A stretch of 26,687 nt of DNA from Rhodocyclaceae bacterium UBA6160 (GTDB lineage Bacteria; Pseudomonadota; Gammaproteobacteria; Burkholderiales; Rhodocyclaceae): the NCBI GenBank assembly GCA_002422995.1, contig DIUK01000147.1:1-26687 (forward strand). The letters are read 5' to 3'. The notes beneath the pieces are model-generated. The model was not told the DNA's origin, searched no databases, and saw only the letters and a program-made list of their open reading frames with translations. Below, one piece after another: positions 23,893 to 26,687 of this stretch; positions within the stretch are counted from its first letter, which is position 1, and every line of letters starts with the position of its first letter. A program made the translations under genes and the position numbers.

Positions 23893-25125
23893 TTAAACTG
23901 CGACGCGTTGGTTGGCACGGATCAGTGCCGACCAACGCGTCAGGAATATTGGAAAGGTGAACTCTTCTTCAAATCGCTGGCGCCCTGCCTTCGCCAAACG
24001 ATCGCGCAGTTCAGGATCATCTGCCAGCCGCTGTAGGCATTTTGCAAGGGCAACGGCATCACCATAAGGCACCAGACAACCTGTAATGCCGTCAGAAAAA
24101 ACTTCGGGAGTGCCGCCATGCGCGCCACCAACGCATACGACTCCGTGGCGCATCGCTTCGATAAAAACAATACCAAAACCTTCTTTGGCACTGGGCATGG
24201 CAAACACTTTGGCGCTGGCATAGGCCGCCTGCAAGGCTGCATCGTTCACGCGGCCATGAAAACGAATGGTGCTGTCTGACAAACCCAGTGACTGGGCCAG
24301 GGCGTGCAGGTGGGTACGGTCATCGCCATCGCCGATCACATGGAGTTTGCAGGGAATCTTGGAGTCATTCAGGCGCGAGACGGCCTGCATCAAGGTTTCG
24401 AGGCCCTTGTATTTCTCGGTCTGCGCCAATCGGCCGACAAACAGGACGGGGAATGCACCGTCCAGCACAAAATTGGGGTCTGGCACGGCCGGCACAGGTT
24501 CCGCACACAAGGGGATGACCCTGAAGTTGTGGCTTGGCAGCCCGTTGACTGCGGCGCAAGTTTGCGCGGTGTAGTGCGTGGTGGCCACCACGGTATCGGC
24601 ATGCCGAAGCCCAAAGCGCTGCGCCAGGGTGCCGCGCTTCCAGGCTTCGATGCCGTGCAGCACCACCACGTAGCGCTTGATGCGCCCCAAGCGCCGGGCC
24701 AGCCAGGCCGCAGGTGCCAGGTGCAGATGCCCGACGATGACGCAGTCTGCGCTGTGGGCTGTGCCAAGAGCCCGACGCATGAAGCGCAGTTTGCGCCCGC
24801 TCGACCCGATGGGCCTGGATGTGACGGGATTGGCCCAGGCGGCCAGAGACTCGGGCGTGTCCATGAGCGACAAGCCGTTTATGCGGCTGCCATGGGTTTC
24901 GTTGATGGCGGCCAGGACCTCCCACAAGCGCCACATGTAGCTTTGCACACCACCTGGCGTGGCCATTTCGGGGCTCCAGAGCGCGAAGTCTGCGCGCCCG
25001 GGTTGGGTGGCGGGGGCAAAGCGGAAATCTTTCGGCCGACCTACATTGCCGTGATCGACGTTGGTGACGCCATCGCGGTCCAGCAAGACCGCTTTGTCTG
25101 GCGATGAGCTTTGCTTGGCTTTCAT
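23893..25125 (-). CDS. GT4 glycosyltransferase fused to a GmhB-like phosphatase N-terminal scrap
   Basis: A 410-residue protein. From about residue 46 it is an ordinary GT4: DFALWSPEMATPGGVQSYMW at 46-65, VLFVGRLAQTEKYKGLETLM at 227-246, and the EX7E pair E315/E323 in KEGFGIVFIEAM. Residues 10-38 instead read DKAVLLDRDGVTNVDHGNVG and then RPKDFRFAP. This is the start of a HAD phosphatase like GmhB (D-glycero-D-manno-heptose-1,7-bisphosphate phosphatase), with its DxD motif (D16, D18). The rest of the phosphatase is absent. No in-frame ATG, GTG or TTG separates the parts before the GT4 begins. The ATG at 25125 overlaps the acyltransferase stop in ATGA, so the fused start is used. The GT4 part can be functional; the phosphatase cannot. 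Confidence 0.88.
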   Translation of the reverse strand: MKAKQSSSPDKAVLLDRDGVTNVDHGNVGRPKDFRFAPATQPGRADFALWSPEMATPGGVQSYMWRLWEVLAAINETHGSRINGLSLMDTPESLAAWANPVTSRPIGSSGRKLRFMRRALGTAHSADCVIVGHLHLAPAAWLARRLGRIKRYVVVLHGIEAWKRGTLAQRFGLRHADTVVATTHYTAQTCAAVNGLPSHNFRVIPLCAEPVPAVPDPNFVLDGAFPVLFVGRLAQTEKYKGLETLMQAVSRLNDSKIPCKLHVIGDGDDRTHLHALAQSLGLSDSTIRFHGRVNDAALQAAYASAKVFAMPSAKEGFGIVFIEAMRHGVVCVGGAHGGTPEVFSDGITGCLVPYGDAVALAKCLQRLADDPELRDRLAKAGRQRFEEEFTFPIFLTRWSALIRANQRVAV

Positions 25126-26141
25126 GTCGGTTGTGAGCTCAGCCGTTGGACGGCAGGATTTGCATATTTCAGTCGGGCCGCCAACCGTTGGGATGGCCGT
25201 TCAATCATCAAATAGAAGGCATAAGCCGCGACAAGGCTGACGCCCAGTGCTAGCAGCGACAAGAAGAGTTCACCCACTTGGGACTCCACATACCGCCGCC
25301 CCAGGTTCACCACCCTGCCGCCAATTGGCACATGCACCAAGTAGAGGGAGTAAGAAATAGCGCCAAGCCAGACCGCTAATTTGTGTTTGCCAAAGGACAC
25401 GCCGGAGACGATGAGCAGGCTTGTCATTGAGCCAACCAAGGCGACCATCCAGCCAAGGGTTATGCCCGTGATTACTGTGGCGGCAAGCAGAAAAGCAGCA
25501 GTCATTATTTGGGTGAGGAGTTTGGCCTGGTACTGAAAAGCCACGATACCCAACATGAACAAGCCAAGGTACCTAAAAACAAACAAGTCAGAACTCAATA
25601 GCAGAGACGAGAACAACAGCGTCAAGTTCATCAAAAGGACGATGTGCACGGCTTTGTGGCTCAACCAACCGAAAACCAGTGAAATGAGGAGATAGAACTG
25701 AAACTCGATGGCCAGCGTCCAGAAGACAGGGTTGAGCCAGGTGTAGCCAGCGATGCCGGCCAGGTAGCCTGCATGCAGCAAGGTTTGCGCCGAAATGAAA
25801 TCTGGCGGTGGAGAGCCTTTGAACCCCGGGGCCAGGGCTGACAAATGCCATAAGGCAAACACCAGCAGAATGGCCAGGAGGTAAGGTGGCTCTATTCGCA
25901 GAATTCTCTTGCTGATGAAGGTTTTCCAACCGTCCCTGAGCGTGTAGCCACCAGAGAACATGGCGAACGGGATGATGAAGCCCGACAACACAAAGAAGAC
26001 TTCGACGCCAAGCCAGCCGTAACTTCCACTGGCGCGAACCAGGCTGTTTTCTGCATAGCCATTGGTCATGTGGAACCAGCAAACAGCCAAGGATGCAATG
26101 CCGCGCAACGCGTCTATGCTGGGAAGGCGCGATGGCTTCAT
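25122..26141 (-). CDS. Acyltransferase family 3 (O-acetyltransferase), integral membrane
   Basis: A 339-residue multi-span protein of the AT3 family, whose members acetylate sugars of O-antigens and exopolysaccharides in the inner membrane. It opens with PSIDALRGIASLAVCWFH, containing the conserved RG and the histidine at 24. GWLGVEVFFVLSGFIIPFAM follows near 42-61, and WTLAIEFQFYLLI mid-protein is also typical. About ten hydrophobic segments are visible, and no SGNH domain is fused at the C terminus. The ATG at 26141 overlaps the asparagine-synthetase remnant stop in ATGA, and its own stop overlaps the next ATG in the same way. It probably decorates a sugar of this glycan; position unknown. 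Confidence 0.92.
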   Translation of the reverse strand: MKPSRLPSIDALRGIASLAVCWFHMTNGYAENSLVRASGSYGWLGVEVFFVLSGFIIPFAMFSGGYTLRDGWKTFISKRILRIEPPYLLAILLVFALWHLSALAPGFKGSPPPDFISAQTLLHAGYLAGIAGYTWLNPVFWTLAIEFQFYLLISLVFGWLSHKAVHIVLLMNLTLLFSSLLLSSDLFVFRYLGLFMLGIVAFQYQAKLLTQIMTAAFLLAATVITGITLGWMVALVGSMTSLLIVSGVSFGKHKLAVWLGAISYSLYLVHVPIGGRVVNLGRRYVESQVGELFLSLLALGVSLVAAYAFYLMIERPSQRLAARLKYANPAVQRLSSQPT

Positions 26142-26488
26142 GCCGGCACTTTCGCGCTCACCGCGCCATGAATATGACGCGCCCAGCCGCGCAAACCACG
26201 TTCCTTGACTTCAGCCTGGTCGCCCAACAGCCAGTCGCGCACGGGAATGGTGAACCCGGTCTTGAGCTTTGACAGCAGCGCGCGCGGGAGCTGGGGCGCA
26301 AGCGCCTGAGCGATGGCCGGCATAGTCTGGCGACGATGGTCGAATGCGGCGCGGCCGTTGTCAGAGAACCATTCGCCGTGGCCGTCTGGGCCAAGCGCGG
26401 TCATGTGGTCGCGGATGGTGCGCAGCTGTGCCCAGTCCGCCGGGGGGGCGGAGGGGCTAAAGGCGTAGAGGCCGGCTATGCCGCACAT
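26138..26488 (-). pseudogene. Collapsed asparagine synthetase (AsnB-like) gene, 116 codons, in frame
   Basis: The first 53 residues are the start of a glutamine-dependent asparagine synthetase: MCGIAGLYAF with the nucleophile C2, then GPDGHGEWFSDNGRAAFDHR. From about residue 66 the sequence is the end of the same kind of protein: PRALLSKLKTGFTIPVRDWL, then ERGLRGWARHIHG. Roughly 500 residues between them, including most of the glutaminase domain and the ATP/aspartate site, are gone. The junction lies near 26329. Frame is kept from the ATG at 26488 to a TGA that overlaps the acyltransferase start. It should be enzymatically dead. AsnB-like proteins are common in polysaccharide clusters, where they may amidate uronic acids; that activity would be lost here. 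A short product is still likely to be translated. Confidence 0.85.
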
Positions 26489-26501
26489 GGGGTGCGAATG
26501 C

Positions 26502-26687
26502 TCATTCTTTGGCCAGCAACTGGTCGAAATAGGCGATGGTCTTTTGCAGGCCCTGCTCCAACTGCACTTGGGGTTGCCAGTCGTTCAGGTATTCGCGGGC
26601 GCGACTGATGTTGGGTTGGCGCTGCAGGGGGTCGTCGGCCGGCAGGGGCCTGAACACCAGCCTGGACGCGGAGCCGGTGAGTGCGAT
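26502..26687 (-). CDS. C-terminal end of an SDR sugar-nucleotide enzyme, UDP-glucuronate decarboxylase-like (partial)
   Basis: The last 61 codons of a gene entering from the right. It reads ALTGSASRLVFRPLPADDPL, then QRQPNISRAREYL and LEQGLQKTIAYFDQLL before a TGA at 26502-26504. The TGS.S.LVF.PLP.DDP.QR.P.I pattern is the usual tail of UDP-glucuronate decarboxylase (UXS, making UDP-xylose) and closely related dehydratase-like SDR proteins. The NAD-binding and catalytic parts are outside, so the exact reaction is not proven. It ends 13 bases before the collapsed AsnB gene and is probably part of the same operon. Confidence 0.75.
   Translation of the reverse strand: MALTGSASRLVFRPLPADDPLQRQPNISRAREYLNDWQPQVQLEQGLQKTIAYFDQLLAKE

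Noticed and set aside
24304..25107. A 267-codon plus-strand open frame
   Set aside because: It is antisense to the GT4 gene with intact EX7E motif; composition-driven shadow.
1..26687. tRNA, rRNA, CRISPR array, riboswitch or toxin-antitoxin genes
   Set aside because: I scanned for cloverleaf-like segments, evenly spaced repeats and small gene pairs and found none I could support.

Overview
The window is a stretch of a single surface-polysaccharide (O-antigen or capsule type) biosynthesis locus. Every gene I can support lies on the minus strand, so the locus reads from right to left. Most neighbours overlap by 1-17 bases or are a few bases apart, as in one long translationally coupled operon. 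The GC-rich backbone, codon use, wzm/wzt arrangement and a REP-like repeat suggest a betaproteobacterium, probably Burkholderiales/Comamonadaceae. That assignment is inference; there is no rRNA or housekeeping marker. No promoter, terminator, tRNA, rRNA, CRISPR array or insertion sequence was found.

Layout in reading order. 26687-25122: tail of a UDP-glucuronate-decarboxylase-like SDR gene, a collapsed asparagine synthetase remnant, and an acyltransferase-3 O-acetyltransferase. 25125-21700: a GT4 glycosyltransferase carrying a scrap of a heptose-bisphosphate phosphatase at its N terminus, then the ABC exporter genes wzm and wzt, with a REP-like element between them. 21703-16604: a TylF-like methyltransferase, a UDP-galactopyranose mutase of the eukaryotic type, a GT2 enzyme, galE and a putative GT-A protein of unknown specificity. 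16576-11054: a DUF5672 protein, a decayed GT4 gene, two GT2 and two GT4 enzymes. 11057-7970: a short FkbM-like remnant and an imported methyltransferase/GT2 pair flanked by diverged direct repeats, followed by a COG4627 methyltransferase. 7973-1: two more glycosyltransferases, a Wzy-like polymerase, GT4, GT2 and methyltransferase genes, and a NodU/CmcH carbamoyltransferase cut by the window edge.

How it works together (inference): GalE and the mutase would supply UDP-galactofuranose, and the SDR at the right edge may supply UDP-xylose. About ten glycosyltransferases build the glycan. Methyl, acetyl and carbamoyl transferases decorate it. Wzm/Wzt export it, with the Wzt C-terminal domain recognising the finished chain. 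The presence of a Wzy-like polymerase beside an ABC exporter is unusual.

The most notable feature is the scarring of the locus. A GC-poor two-gene cassette sits between about 266-bp direct repeats made of broken gene ends. Two genes have collapsed by in-frame internal deletion, one glycosyltransferase is fused to a phosphatase fragment, one glycosyltransferase is a pseudogene, and wzt shows an internal composition break. The mutase gene, recognisably fungal/protozoan in type, is the most interesting single protein.
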